Source: Sporolactobacillus sp. THM7-7
Lineage (GTDB): Bacteria > Bacillota > Bacilli > Bacillales > Sporolactobacillaceae
NCBI RefSeq assembly: GCF_004153225.1
Contig: NZ_SEMB01000015.1
Location: 1-64,000, forward strand
Direction of reading: 5' to 3'
Length of the DNA: 64,000 nucleotides
Shown: piece after piece, positions 1-7,831 of the stretch
Numbering within the stretch: the stretch's first letter is position 1
How the letters are laid out: the number at the start of each line of letters is the position of its first letter
Program-made: the position numbers and the translations under genes
The notes under the pieces: model-generated
Database searches by the model: none
What the model was told of the DNA's origin: nothing
Seen by the model: the letters and a program-made list of their open reading frames with translations, nothing else

Positions 1-84
1 TTGAGCAAAGGTTTCCTGTACCTGTCGCCAGACAAGTTGTTCCAATTGTTTTAAATTCATGTACACTGTGCTATCCTGTTTCAT
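1..84 (-). CDS. N-terminus of a probable IS transposase (cut by window edge)
   Basis: A 28-codon fragment starts at ATG 84 and runs off the left edge. It is preceded by a strong ribosome binding site (GGAAGGAG, about 8 nt upstream). The start MKQDSTVYMNLKQLEQLVW resembles the N-terminal 'LKxLEQxVW' segment of ISLre2/UPF0236-type transposases, from memory. A 17-bp perfect inverted repeat lies about 110-150 bp upstream (191-237), which fits an insertion-sequence end. Only the first 28 residues are visible, so the family is uncertain; an unrelated short protein cannot be excluded. Confidence 0.4.
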   Translation of the reverse strand, partial: MKQDSTVYMNLKQLEQLVWRQVQETFAQ

Positions 85-190
85 GAGGGTGCTCCTTCCG
101 AATCGTTGTGGTCAACTTTGATTCTACCAAGGAGTCACCCTCTTTTCCATAGCTATCTTTTCTAGACCTTACCGCGCTACCGCTTGGTGT

Positions 191-237
191 CCTTGATTAC
201 CAGTTAACGGCGATTGCCATTAACTGGTAATCAAGGC
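191..237. repeat. Perfect 17-bp inverted repeat (hairpin) between spoVAF and the IS-like gene
   Basis: The arms CCTTGATTACCAGTTAA and TTAACTGGTAATCAAGG flank a loop of about 12 nt. On the minus strand, the direction of spoVAF, no T-tract follows, so it is not a classical terminator for that operon. On the plus strand a short T run lies a few bases beyond. It may be part of an IS end or a barrier against read-through into the transposase; that is inference. Confidence 0.6.
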
Positions 238-265
238 TATTTTTCTGCCTACAAATATTTTACTC

Positions 266-1759
266 CTACTTTTTTTGTTTTTTCTGGGGCTGGCGGCGTT
301 GATTCATCGGACGAACGATGCTCGGACGGAGAACGGCGGTCGGGACGGCCCTTCGGACAAGGATGTTATAAAGCCCGGTCGGATTAAAAGGAATGAACGG
401 CCACAAATAAGGGGTATTCAGATTTTTCACGCGCACCAGGTAGATGATAAAAAATGTAACAGCGAGCATAAAACCTGGGACATGGAAAAAACCAACGGCA
501 AGAATCAGGATGATCCGGACAATTTTATTGGCCAGCTGCAATTCGTAACTCGGTGTCGCAAAGCCACCGGTTGCCGAAACCGACGTATAAAGAATGACTT
601 CGGAGACAAAGATACCCACTTCAATCGCGATTTGCCCGATCAGAACCGCCGCAATTAAACCTAACGCCGTTGAGAGGGATGTCGGGGTATGAATCGCCGC
701 CATGCGAAGGCTTTCAATACCGACTTCGGCAATCAGAATCTGAACAAGCAGCGGGATGTTATAATTTTTTTGTTCCGGACCGATAAAATCGAGCTGGTGC
801 GTCAATAAATGATCCTGAACAACGAGCAGCCAGAGGGGGACGAGAAAGATAGAGCCGAGGACGGCGATAAAACGCACCCACCTGAGCACGGCGCCAGAGA
901 ACGTAACCTGGCGGTATTCCTCCACGTGCTGCAGGTGATGAAAAAACGTTACCGGCAAAATCATGACGCTTGGCGAAGTATCCGCTATGACGATGATGTG
1001 CCCCTCTAATAAGTGGGCGGCAGCCACATCCGGGCGGCCAGTATAGCGGACGAGCGGATAAGGGTTCCACCCTTGTTTCAAAATAAACTCTTCGAGAGCC
1101 GTATCGGCCATCGGAATCCCGTCAATCGTAATCGACTTCAGTTCTTTGCGCAGCGTTTTCAGCAAACCGCTGTTCGCAACATCTTTCAAATAGCACAGGC
1201 AAATATCCGTTTTTGAACGTTCTCCGATTTGCATGATCTCGCTTCGAAAACGCGGATCGCGGATACGCCTACGGAGCAGTCCGGAGTTTATAATAATATT
1301 TTCCGTAAATCCATCCTTCGACCCGCGAACGACCTTCTCAACATCCGGTTCCTCCGGGGTTCGTCCGGGATAGCGGCGGACATCGATGCTGAAACCTTTC
1401 GTTTCTTTGTCTACGAGCACACTGATTCGGCCCGTAAGCATTTTATCGACTGCTTCGTTGATGGTTGTTATCTCTTCGACTTGAAAGTGAACGAGATGCT
1501 GCTTGATTTCCTGAAAAACATCAGCGATTTTCTCGTTATTATTGGTCAGACGCATGAATTCGCGCATCAGAAGGACAATGACACCGGAATCAACGAGACT
1601 GTTCGTATAATAAATCTTTGTTTTGCGGCCGAGCAGACGGATCTCTCGTTCACCGACGTCAAAATTGGTCGGACCGATATCCAGAAGCCCATGCATTTGC
1701 TGCGTATTTTTCAGTATATCAGCGCTGATTGGCGTTTCGGCGATTGATTTTGGCATCAT
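266..1759 (-). CDS. spoVAF: SpoVAF / GerA-family spore germination protein
   Basis: A 497-residue protein with the GerA-family layout: a soluble N-terminal half of about 280 residues, followed by a C-terminal membrane domain with about five hydrophobic segments (roughly residues 290-470) and a basic proline/glutamine-rich tail. SpoVAF of B. subtilis has almost the same length and also closes the spoVA operon. The family acts in the spore inner membrane during germination, alongside the SpoVA dipicolinate channel. The start is the first of two ATGs at 1759, behind GGGGGAAA. It follows spoVAE by about 35 bp in the same direction, so co-transcription is likely. A GerAA subunit is the alternative name, but no gerAB or gerAC neighbour exists. 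Confidence 0.9.
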   Translation of the reverse strand: MMPKSIAETPISADILKNTQQMHGLLDIGPTNFDVGEREIRLLGRKTKIYYTNSLVDSGVIVLLMREFMRLTNNNEKIADVFQEIKQHLVHFQVEEITTINEAVDKMLTGRISVLVDKETKGFSIDVRRYPGRTPEEPDVEKVVRGSKDGFTENIIINSGLLRRRIRDPRFRSEIMQIGERSKTDICLCYLKDVANSGLLKTLRKELKSITIDGIPMADTALEEFILKQGWNPYPLVRYTGRPDVAAAHLLEGHIIVIADTSPSVMILPVTFFHHLQHVEEYRQVTFSGAVLRWVRFIAVLGSIFLVPLWLLVVQDHLLTHQLDFIGPEQKNYNIPLLVQILIAEVGIESLRMAAIHTPTSLSTALGLIAAVLIGQIAIEVGIFVSEVILYTSVSATGGFATPSYELQLANKIVRIILILAVGFFHVPGFMLAVTFFIIYLVRVKNLNTPYLWPFIPFNPTGLYNILVRRAVPTAVLRPSIVRPMNQRRQPQKKQKK

Positions 1760-1794
1760 CTATTTCCCCCAGTTTCGTTCATCTTTGGCTGTTT

Positions 1795-2148
1795 TTACCC
1801 TTTAGGTCTGAAAAAGAGAGCGACGAGAAAACCGAAGAGAATGGCCGAGGTGATCCCCGCGGAAGTCAGCTTAAAGACGCCGATGGCAATGCCGAGATAA
1901 CCGTGTTCATGCCCTTCCGACATCGCACCGTGAAGTAGCGAATGCCCGAAACTGGTAATCGGTACCGATGCCCCGGCTCCGGCAAACTCAATCAGTCCAT
2001 CGTACAGGTCAAAAACATCGAGCAAAGCGCCGATGACGACAAAAGAGGCGACGACATGTGCGGGCGTCAGTTTGAAAATATCCATCAGAAGCTGTCCAAT
2101 GACACAAATTCCTCCGCCGACGAGAAATGCGTATAGAAAAACCATCAT
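1795..2148 (-). CDS. spoVAE: Stage V sporulation protein AE (SpoVAEb type)
   Basis: A small hydrophobic protein (117 aa) with four or so membrane segments. It carries the family's [13 protein letters not shown] stretch near the N-terminus and a '[10 protein letters not shown]' motif in the middle. SpoVAC and SpoVAE are homologous and form the membrane channel for calcium-dipicolinate uptake into the forespore and its release at germination. The start ATG at 2148 overlaps the spoVAD stop (ATGA) and has GGAGGGG just upstream. A longer reading from 2202 would lie inside spoVAD and lacks support. spoVAF follows. Confidence 0.93.
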   Translation of the reverse strand: MMVFLYAFLVGGGICVIGQLLMDIFKLTPAHVVASFVVIGALLDVFDLYDGLIEFAGAGASVPITSFGHSLLHGAMSEGHEHGYLGIAIGVFKLTSAGITSAILFGFLVALFFRPKG

Positions 2149-3170
2149 GTCCCCTCCTTCCCCTCCTTTGCCGATTCGAGAACGACGCCGTGGGCAATGC
2201 ACGGTATCGTATCTTTCTGCTTCGTCGTCGTATTTTTCAGTAAAGCACCGGTTGCCACGACCAGAATCCGCCTCAGCGAACCTTCTGCCAGTTTCTTAAA
2301 CAGATAACCGTAGGTGACGACGGCGGAACACGCGCATCCGCTTCCCCCGGCGTTTACCGGTTGTTCGGGACTGTAGAGCATCAATCCGCTGTCATAGTGA
2401 ACGTTACTGATATCCAGCCCTTTCTCAGAGAGGAGCTGTTTCAATATGGGCGAGCCGACGCTGGACAGGTCTCCGGTCACAATCATGTCGTAATCCGCTG
2501 GACTCCGGCCGGTATCCTGGAAATGTGTCCAGATCGTATCGGCCGCAGCCGGTGCCATGGCCGTGCCGAGATTATTTGGATCATCGATGCCCCAGTCGAT
2601 CACTCTGCCGATCGTCGCTTCCTTTACTCTGACTTTTCCCGGATCCTTTGTCACGACAGCGGCTCCGGCACCCGTGACCGTAAATGTTTGGGTCGGGATC
2701 AGCGGCCCGCCGTATTCCGTCGGATAGCGGAACTGCCGTTCAGCCGTTGCGTTATGGCTGCTTACAGCGCAAAGAACGTTGTCCGCTACCCCGCTGTCAA
2801 CCATCTGTGCGGCGGTCGCCAGCGTTTCCATGGATGCCGAGCAGGCGCCGAACATGTCGAGAAACGGTATCCGGTTTTCTCTGGCAATAAAATTGGAGGT
2901 TTCGCTCTGGTCGATGAGATCGCCGGCAATAAAAAGATCGATGTCTCCTTCCTGCTTGCCGGCTTTGGCCAGGCAAAACGAAATGGCCCGGCGCATCAGC
3001 GTCCGCTCGGCATTGATCCAGTCTTTTTCCCCGCAATCAAGCGATCCGTATACTTTGTCGAAATGCCTGGCGAGTGGTCCTTGTCCCTCAAGAGGCCCGA
3101 CTGCCGTCCCGGTCGCAGCGAGGTAAATCGGATGATCATAGCGCCACGTCTGTTTTCTCAATCTGCTCAC
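2145..3170 (-). CDS. spoVAD: Stage V sporulation protein AD, dipicolinate-binding
   Basis: 341 residues with a thiolase/ketoacyl-synthase-like fold. The stretch [15 protein letters not shown] includes the cysteine-containing nucleophile-elbow region of that fold, and '[12 protein letters not shown]' lies near residue 280. In B. subtilis SpoVAD is a soluble protein that binds dipicolinic acid directly on the inner membrane and delivers it to the SpoVA channel. The start is GTG 3170, behind AAGGAGGG with good spacing. It lies 12 bp after spoVAC and overlaps spoVAE by 4 bp, so these genes are one translational unit. Confidence 0.95.
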   Translation of the reverse strand: MSRLRKQTWRYDHPIYLAATGTAVGPLEGQGPLARHFDKVYGSLDCGEKDWINAERTLMRRAISFCLAKAGKQEGDIDLFIAGDLIDQSETSNFIARENRIPFLDMFGACSASMETLATAAQMVDSGVADNVLCAVSSHNATAERQFRYPTEYGGPLIPTQTFTVTGAGAAVVTKDPGKVRVKEATIGRVIDWGIDDPNNLGTAMAPAAADTIWTHFQDTGRSPADYDMIVTGDLSSVGSPILKQLLSEKGLDISNVHYDSGLMLYSPEQPVNAGGSGCACSAVVTYGYLFKKLAEGSLRRILVVATGALLKNTTTKQKDTIPCIAHGVVLESAKEGKEGT

Positions 3171-3182
3171 TGGACACCCTCC

Positions 3183-3632
3183 TTAAAAGACTTGTTCGAG
3201 AAACAGACGGATAATGCCAAGAATCGCTGCCGATACGACGCCGAAGACGATGACCGCCCCGGCGAGTGAGAACAGATTGGTCGCAATGCCGAGCACAACG
3301 CCCTCGTTCCGGTGCTCTATAGCCGCACTCGTGATCGAATTGGCAAAACCGGTGACCGGTACGATCGACCCCGCACCCGCAAAGCGAGCTATTTTATCAT
3401 AGACTCCGAAACCGGTCATGAGTGCGGAAATGAGAATAAGCGTCGCCACGGTCGGATCTCCCGCCTCCCGCCTCGAGTAATCGAAAAAATGCATATAGAA
3501 AGTCTGAATAAACTGACCGATCAGACAGATCATGCCCCCGAACAGAAAAGCTTTGAGACAATTGCGTACGTATGGAATCTTCGGTTGAAACGCTTTGACA
3601 TTCTCTTTATAGTTCTTCGGCTCATTTAACAT
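3183..3632 (-). CDS. spoVAC: Stage V sporulation protein AC
   Basis: 149-residue membrane protein, first gene of the local spoVA operon. Its sequence 'FLFGGMICLIGQF' and 'GSIVPVTGFANSITSAAIE' are typical of SpoVAC, the mechanosensitive component of the dipicolinate channel. Start ATG 3632 (or the adjacent GTG 3635) lies 8-11 nt after GGAAGGAG; a longer reading from 3701 would begin before the ribosome binding site and inside the promoter. A sigma-G-like promoter is at 3685-3715. spoVAA and spoVAB, which precede spoVAC in B. subtilis, are absent: sigF comes directly upstream. Confidence 0.94.
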   Translation of the reverse strand: MLNEPKNYKENVKAFQPKIPYVRNCLKAFLFGGMICLIGQFIQTFYMHFFDYSRREAGDPTVATLILISALMTGFGVYDKIARFAGAGSIVPVTGFANSITSAAIEHRNEGVVLGIATNLFSLAGAVIVFGVVSAAILGIIRLFLEQVF

Positions 3633-3653
3633 CACCGATCCATCTCCTTCCGT

Positions 3654-3677
3654 AAAAGAAAACTTGGCAAAACCGAC
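3654..3677 (+). repeat. Partial copy of the dispersed terminator-like repeat
   Basis: AAAGAAAACTTGGC followed by AAAACCGAC matches the A-rich/hairpin end of the repeat family described at 23974-24030. Only this end is recognisable. It lies between the sigma-G-like promoter and the ribosome binding site of spoVAC, so it would be in the mRNA leader. Confidence 0.4.
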
Positions 3678-3684
3678 TGTGATG

Positions 3685-3715
3685 TAGTATGAGCCTAGCA
3701 AAGATAAAATATGTA
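3685..3715 (-). promoter_or_regulatory. Candidate sigma-G promoter for spoVA
   Basis: On the minus strand TACATA (-35-like; consensus TGNATA) is followed after 18 nt by a perfect CATACTA -10 element, about 55 nt before the spoVAC start. Sigma-G transcription of spoVA in the forespore is known in B. subtilis. Confidence 0.6.
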
Positions 3716-3718
3716 TTG

Positions 3719-3782
3719 AAGAAAAACTTGGCGAAGCCGGACCTCCAACGCCGACAGCCCTATTTTCCGATACGGTACGTCA
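3719..3782 (+). repeat. Dispersed terminator-like repeat copy downstream of sigF
   Basis: Begins GAAGAAAAACTTGGCGAAGC and continues through CCAACGCCGACAG to TTTTCCGATACGG. The best match within the window is the copy at 58936-58995, with similarity over about 60 bp including the TTTTCCGATRCGG tail. On the minus strand it presents a GC hairpin followed by TTTTTCTT just after sigF, so it could terminate the spoIIA operon. Confidence 0.7.
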
Positions 3783-3826
3783 CTAAAATTCAAGCTCCGT
3801 CCCACAATACAAAAAAAGCCGGACGG

Positions 3827-4585
3827 CTATTCGGCCATCTGGCTGCGGATTTCTTCAAGTATCTTTTTTTCCAGCCTCGACACTTGAACTTGAGAGATGC
3901 CAAGGCGCGAGGCTACTTCTGTCTGTGTCTGGTCCTTGTAATAGCGTAAATAGACAATCAGTCTTTCCCGCTCGTTCAAGTGCTCGACCGCCTCGCGGAC
4001 CACCATTTTGTCAAACCATTTGCCACTCTCTCCGTCGGAAATCTGATCCAGCAGGGTAATCGGATCACCGTCATTCTCATACACGGTTTCATGAATGGAT
4101 GAAGGGGAGCGGATCGCTTCCTGAGACAGTACAATATCTTCTGCAGACAGGTCAAGTGCTTTAGCAAGCTCATGGACTGTCGGATGCCGGCCCCATTTTT
4201 TTGACAATTCGTCCTTCTTTTTTCTCACTTTGATCCCCGTTTCCTTCAGCGAGCGACTGACCTTCACCGCTCCGTCGTCACGAATAAAGCGCTGAATTTC
4301 ACCGATGATCATCGGAACCGCATAGGTTGAAAACTTAACATTATAGGAAAGATCGAATTTGTCAACCGACTTGAGCAAGCCGATACAGCCGATCTGAAAA
4401 AGATCATCCGGTTCATATCCGCGATTCAAAAATCGCTGAACGACCGACCAGACCAGTCTCATGTTCTTTTTGACGAGACGATCTCTTGCTGCCTGATCGC
4501 CTGACTGACTGTCTTTTATTAAAGATTTAACTTCGTCGTCATCCAGCAACGGTTCCTTTGTTCCTTCCTTGCGATCAAGTTCCAT
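3827..4585 (-). CDS. sigF: RNA polymerase sigma-F factor, forespore-specific
   Basis: 252 residues with the sigma-70 regions in order. Region 2 contains 'PDDLFQIGCIGLLKSVDKFD' and the following 'VKFSTYAVPMIIGEIQRF'. Region 3 follows, and region 4 near the C-terminus contains the helix-turn-helix 'QTEVASRLGISQVQVSRLEKK'. It directs the first forespore gene set and is held inactive by SpoIIAB. Start ATG 4585 lies behind GGGAGA, 12 bp after the spoIIAB stop, giving the canonical spoIIAA-spoIIAB-sigF operon. A repeat copy with terminator character follows the gene. Confidence 0.97.
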   Translation of the reverse strand: MELDRKEGTKEPLLDDDEVKSLIKDSQSGDQAARDRLVKKNMRLVWSVVQRFLNRGYEPDDLFQIGCIGLLKSVDKFDLSYNVKFSTYAVPMIIGEIQRFIRDDGAVKVSRSLKETGIKVRKKKDELSKKWGRHPTVHELAKALDLSAEDIVLSQEAIRSPSSIHETVYENDGDPITLLDQISDGESGKWFDKMVVREAVEHLNERERLIVYLRYYKDQTQTEVASRLGISQVQVSRLEKKILEEIRSQMAE

Positions 4586-4597
4586 AAGCCTGTCTCC

Positions 4598-5038
4598 CTA
4601 TTTGCATACCGCTCGATTATGGGTGATTTGCTTTGTCATGATAATCGTTGTCCCCCCGCCTGCTTCCGTTTCAACCGTGACACGATCCATAAAGTTTTCC
4701 ATAATCGTAAAACCCATACCCGACCGTTCCAGTTCCGGCTTCGTGGTATACAAAGGCTGCCTGGCCCGTTCCACATTCTCGATGCCGACTCCGCTGTCCT
4801 GAATTTTAAGCGTCACTGTTTCATCTTCCATACGCGCATAAATCCTGACTTCTCCTTTGCCGCTGTTCTCATACCCATGGATGATACAGTTTGTCACCGC
4901 TTCCGAGACAACGGTTTTGATCTCGGTCAGCTCATCGAGTGTCGGATCGAGCTGGGCGACAAAGGCGGCGACAGCCACTCGGGCAAACGATTCATTCTCG
5001 CTGATCGCGGTAAAAGAAAGGGTCATCTCATTGTTCAT
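4598..5038 (-). CDS. spoIIAB: Anti-sigma-F factor / serine kinase
   Basis: 146-residue GHKL-fold kinase. N-box '[13 protein letters not shown]' (about residues 45-57), G1-type '[12 protein letters not shown]' and G2 'SGMGFTIME' are visible. It binds sigma-F and phosphorylates SpoIIAA on serine, so it keeps sigma-F off until septation. The start ATG 5038 abuts the spoIIAA stop (TGAATG) behind GGGGGTGG, which implies translational coupling. Length and motifs match the B. subtilis protein (146 aa). Confidence 0.97.
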   Translation of the reverse strand: MNNEMTLSFTAISENESFARVAVAAFVAQLDPTLDELTEIKTVVSEAVTNCIIHGYENSGKGEVRIYARMEDETVTLKIQDSGVGIENVERARQPLYTTKPELERSGMGFTIMENFMDRVTVETEAGGGTTIIMTKQITHNRAVCK

Positions 5039-5389
5039 TCAGGCCACCCCCAGTGTGTGCAGCGCGTATTCTTCGTCCGTCTCGAGTCGGATTATCTTGA
5101 ACATGCCGCTCAGCTCAAACAAGCGCCGGACAGCGGGAGAAATGGAACAAACAACCATCTCTCCCCCAAGACCGGCAATTTTCTTGTAACGGCCGAGAAT
5201 CACGCCGAGGCCCGAACTATCCATAAAAGTCAATTCACCCAGGTTCAATAAAATATGATGGACCATTTCTTCCTCCATCAAGGCATTAACCTTCTCACGA
5301 AGCTCGTCCGCCGTATGATGATCCAGTTCACCGGAAAGCCTGATACAGAGTACGCCTTGCTTTACTTCCAAATCCATTTCAAGACTCAC
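5039..5389 (-). CDS. spoIIAA: Anti-anti-sigma-F factor
   Basis: 116-residue STAS-domain protein. The phosphorylation motif [14 protein letters not shown] is present with D57-S58-S59, the same numbering as in B. subtilis, where Ser58 is phosphorylated by SpoIIAB and dephosphorylated by SpoIIE. The start is GTG 5389 behind GGAGGAGGAGA. First gene of the spoIIA operon; a sigma-H-like promoter lies about 100 bp upstream. Confidence 0.97.
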   Translation of the reverse strand: MSLEMDLEVKQGVLCIRLSGELDHHTADELREKVNALMEEEMVHHILLNLGELTFMDSSGLGVILGRYKKIAGLGGEMVVCSISPAVRRLFELSGMFKIIRLETDEEYALHTLGVA

Positions 5390-5490
5390 GATGTCTCTCC
5401 TCCTCCATGCTTGTCGTCAATGGCTGATCATGCCGTAAAATGATGCCGAGCGGGTAAAAACCAGCGGCCAAACAGGCCGGCCTATACTCA

Positions 5491-5521
5491 ATGTTTCTCG
5501 CTTTTTGCCGCCTATTCCTTC
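5491..5521 (-). promoter_or_regulatory. Candidate sigma-H promoter of the spoIIA operon
   Basis: On the minus strand GAAGGAATA (fits RNAGGAWWW) is followed by a 13-nt gap and then GAGAAACAT, close to the GAAT-type sigma-H -10. It lies about 100 bp before the spoIIAA GTG. The B. subtilis operon is sigma-H driven. The -10 has mismatches, so this is a prediction. The rest of 5390-5661 shows no gene. Confidence 0.4.
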
Positions 5522-5661
5522 TCTCTGACAGAACTAGTGCCGGTTCGGCAAAAGTAGTGCTTTTTTAACTCACAGAACGTGTTACTGGCGGCGGTTTTCC
5601 GGCCGGCGAATGTTTTCTTAATCGGCACGAACCGTCCTTTACCGAATGTCGATACTGAAAA

Positions 5662-6819
5662 CTAGTAGCCGAGTATGGACCCCGCGCTGCGTTTAAAAAG
5701 CTGCCACCAAGAGGCCCGATTGACACTTTTATTGACAACCAACGGTGTTTTCGAAATCACCCGGTCGCCTTTTTTTACCGTAAAGTAACCGACAACGGTG
5801 CCCGCTTTTATCGGCGCCTGAAGCGGCTGTTTGATGTCGATTTTTTTCTTCAGTCCCTTGGTGTTTTGTCCTTTTTTAATGAGCAGCACTGCGGCGTTTC
5901 GTGTGGCAACCGGCACTTTTCCCCGATCGCCTTTGTTTACGTCGGCAAAAGCTACCGTTTTATTTCCAGGCACGAGCTGTTTTGTCGCATAGGTGGCGAA
6001 AGCTTCATCCATCAGAGCGGAGATTTCCCGGTTTCTGTCTTTCGGCGTCTGCGCCCCCATCACAACGGCGATGACCCGCATGCCGTTACGCTTGGCCGTT
6101 GCCGTCAGACAGTATTTCGCCTCGTTTGTGAATCCCGTTTTGAGGCCGTCCGCGCCCGGATAGGTTTTGACCAGTTTATTTGTGTTGACAAGCCAGAACT
6201 TCTTATCCGTATCTTCGCGGAGATAATCTTCGTATCTGGAAGTATACTCGAAAACTTTTTCATAGCGGGCCAGTTCACGGGCCATCACGGCCATGTCATG
6301 AGCCGAAGTATAATGGCCTTCTTCAGGTAGCCCGGTCGTGTTTTTAAAATGCGTATGTTTAAGTCCGAGCCGCTTTGCCTCTTCATTCATTTTCCGAACA
6401 AACGCTTTTTCCGAACCGCTGACCCGTTCCGCCATGGCCACCGATGCATCGTTCGCCGAGGCGATGGTAATCCCCCTCAGCATTTCGTCCACGGTCATGA
6501 TCTCGCCCGGTTCAAGAAAAATCTGCGATCCGCCCATCGAAGCTGCGTATTCGCTTGTTGTCACTTTGTCTTTCAGCGAAATCTCGTGATTGCTGAGCGC
6601 TTTAAAAATAAGCAAAAGTGTCATTACTTTTGTCATACTCGCCGGCGGAAGCGCTTCGTTCTCATTCATTTTATAGAGAATCTTTCCGGTCTCCTGCTCC
6701 ATGACTAGCGCCGACTTCGCTCCTTCCAGTTCTCCGCTTTTTGCGGATGCGGCCGCGGCCGGTGCGAGCGAAGAGAAAATCAGCGACAGACAGATAAAGG
6801 ATGCGGCATATACCCTCAT
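5662..6819 (-). CDS. dacF: D-alanyl-D-alanine carboxypeptidase, sporulation type
   Basis: 385 residues with an N-terminal signal peptide (hydrophobic segment, then APAAAASA). Penicillin-binding motifs are in order: SxxK as SMTK (S61), SxN as SAN (about 121-123) and KTG in 'GLKTGFTNEAK'. A C-terminal beta-rich domain follows, and the end lacks a strong amphipathic anchor. It trims pentapeptides of spore cortex peptidoglycan. Start ATG 6819 follows GAGGAGG; the longer reading from 6858 overlaps the promoter. Its position upstream of spoIIAA is as in B. subtilis. A close sigma-F promoter match precedes it. Confidence 0.93.
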   Translation of the reverse strand: MRVYAASFICLSLIFSSLAPAAAASAKSGELEGAKSALVMEQETGKILYKMNENEALPPASMTKVMTLLLIFKALSNHEISLKDKVTTSEYAASMGGSQIFLEPGEIMTVDEMLRGITIASANDASVAMAERVSGSEKAFVRKMNEEAKRLGLKHTHFKNTTGLPEEGHYTSAHDMAVMARELARYEKVFEYTSRYEDYLREDTDKKFWLVNTNKLVKTYPGADGLKTGFTNEAKYCLTATAKRNGMRVIAVVMGAQTPKDRNREISALMDEAFATYATKQLVPGNKTVAFADVNKGDRGKVPVATRNAAVLLIKKGQNTKGLKKKIDIKQPLQAPIKAGTVVGYFTVKKGDRVISKTPLVVNKSVNRASWWQLFKRSAGSILGY

Positions 6820-6847
6820 GAACCTACCTCCTCGATTGATCCTCCTC

Positions 6848-6876
6848 ATTGTCTCCAATCCATCACGTTTTTATAC
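6848..6876 (-). promoter_or_regulatory. Candidate sigma-F promoter of dacF
   Basis: Minus strand: GTATA (-35), 15-nt spacer, GGAGACAAT (-10, fits GGNNANANT), about 28 nt before the dacF ATG. Sigma-F control of dacF is known in B. subtilis. Confidence 0.6.
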
Positions 6877-6889
6877 GAAAAAAATCAAT

Positions 6890-6928
6890 TAAAAAAGAGC
6901 CGGGGGACACTGACCCTGGCTCTTTTTT
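6890..6928 (-). terminator. Intrinsic terminator after punA
   Basis: Minus strand: AAGAGCCAGGG pairs with CCCCGGCTCTT around a short loop and is followed by a T run. It lies about 15 nt after the punA stop and separates it from dacF. Confidence 0.85.
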
Positions 6929-6942
6929 GCGGATTAAGTTTT

Positions 6943-7758
6943 TTATGCGCCGATGACCCGGACAATTTCTTTAATCAGTTTCGTAAAATCTTCTTTTACC
7001 CGGTTCGCTGTCTCAATCACCTCGGCGTGGGAAAGCGGCTGATCCAGTATCCCGCTGGCAAAATTCGTAATACAGGAGATGCCGAGCACCTTCAGGCCGA
7101 CGTGGCTTGCCTTGATGACTTCGGGAACTGTCGACATTCCGACGGCGTCGGCCCCGAGCGTGCGCATCATCCGGATCTCAGCCGGTGTTTCGTACTGCGG
7201 GCCATGTGTCGCCAGATAAATGCCCTCCCTGACGGAGATACCGAACCTGTCGGCCGACCGCCTCGCTACATCGATGAGGCCGGGATCATAGACCGAAGAC
7301 ATATCGGGAAAACGCGGCCCGTCGTTTTCGTCATTCGGGCCGATCAACGGGCTCGTTCCGATCAAATTGATATGATCGCGAATCAGCATTAAGTCGCCCG
7401 GTTTGAAGCTCGCGTTAATCCCGCCGGCCGCATTGGTCACTATAAGACGCTTAATGCCGAGCGCCTTCATAACGCCAACCGGAAAGGCAACCTGACGCAA
7501 AGAATGTCCTTCGTAATAGTGATACCGTCCTTGCATCGCGATCACCGGCACCCCTTCTAGCCGTCCGATCACGAATTGTCCTTTATGACCTTGGACTGTC
7601 GGTTCCGGGAAATACGGCAGCGACGGATAAGGAATGCGGACCGCCTCTGAAATATCCTCGGCAATGCCGCCAAGACCGGAGCCGAGAATCAGTCCGATCT
7701 CTGGGGCCTGTTCCGTCTGTTCCCTGATCGCTTTTACGACTTCTTCCGTTTGATTCAC
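6943..7758 (-). CDS. punA: Purine nucleoside phosphorylase, inosine/guanosine type
   Basis: 271 residues, the exact length of the B. subtilis enzyme when started at GTG 7758. That start has TAGGAGA at proper spacing; the ATG six bases upstream in the same frame has no room for a ribosome binding site. Motifs: 'LILGSGLGGIAE' (phosphate loop), 'MQGRYHYYEGHS' and 'VTNAAGGIN'. It cleaves purine ribo- and deoxyribonucleosides with phosphate in salvage. The B. subtilis partner deoB (drm), normally between punA and xerD, is absent here. A terminator follows. Confidence 0.93.
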   Translation of the reverse strand: MNQTEEVVKAIREQTEQAPEIGLILGSGLGGIAEDISEAVRIPYPSLPYFPEPTVQGHKGQFVIGRLEGVPVIAMQGRYHYYEGHSLRQVAFPVGVMKALGIKRLIVTNAAGGINASFKPGDLMLIRDHINLIGTSPLIGPNDENDGPRFPDMSSVYDPGLIDVARRSADRFGISVREGIYLATHGPQYETPAEIRMMRTLGADAVGMSTVPEVIKASHVGLKVLGISCITNFASGILDQPLSHAEVIETANRVKEDFTKLIKEIVRVIGA

Positions 7759-7831
7759 ATGCATCTCTCCTATATTTCTCTTTATGGACCTATCGCTTTG
7801 AACCGGATAAACTTCCGACCTTTCAAACCTA

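Noticed and set aside
191-237. Hairpin as terminator of the spoVA operon
   Set aside because: No T-tract on the minus strand; listed as an inverted repeat only.
275-658. Open frame antisense to spoVAF
   Set aside because: No ribosome binding site, basic random composition, and a full GerA-family gene on the other strand.
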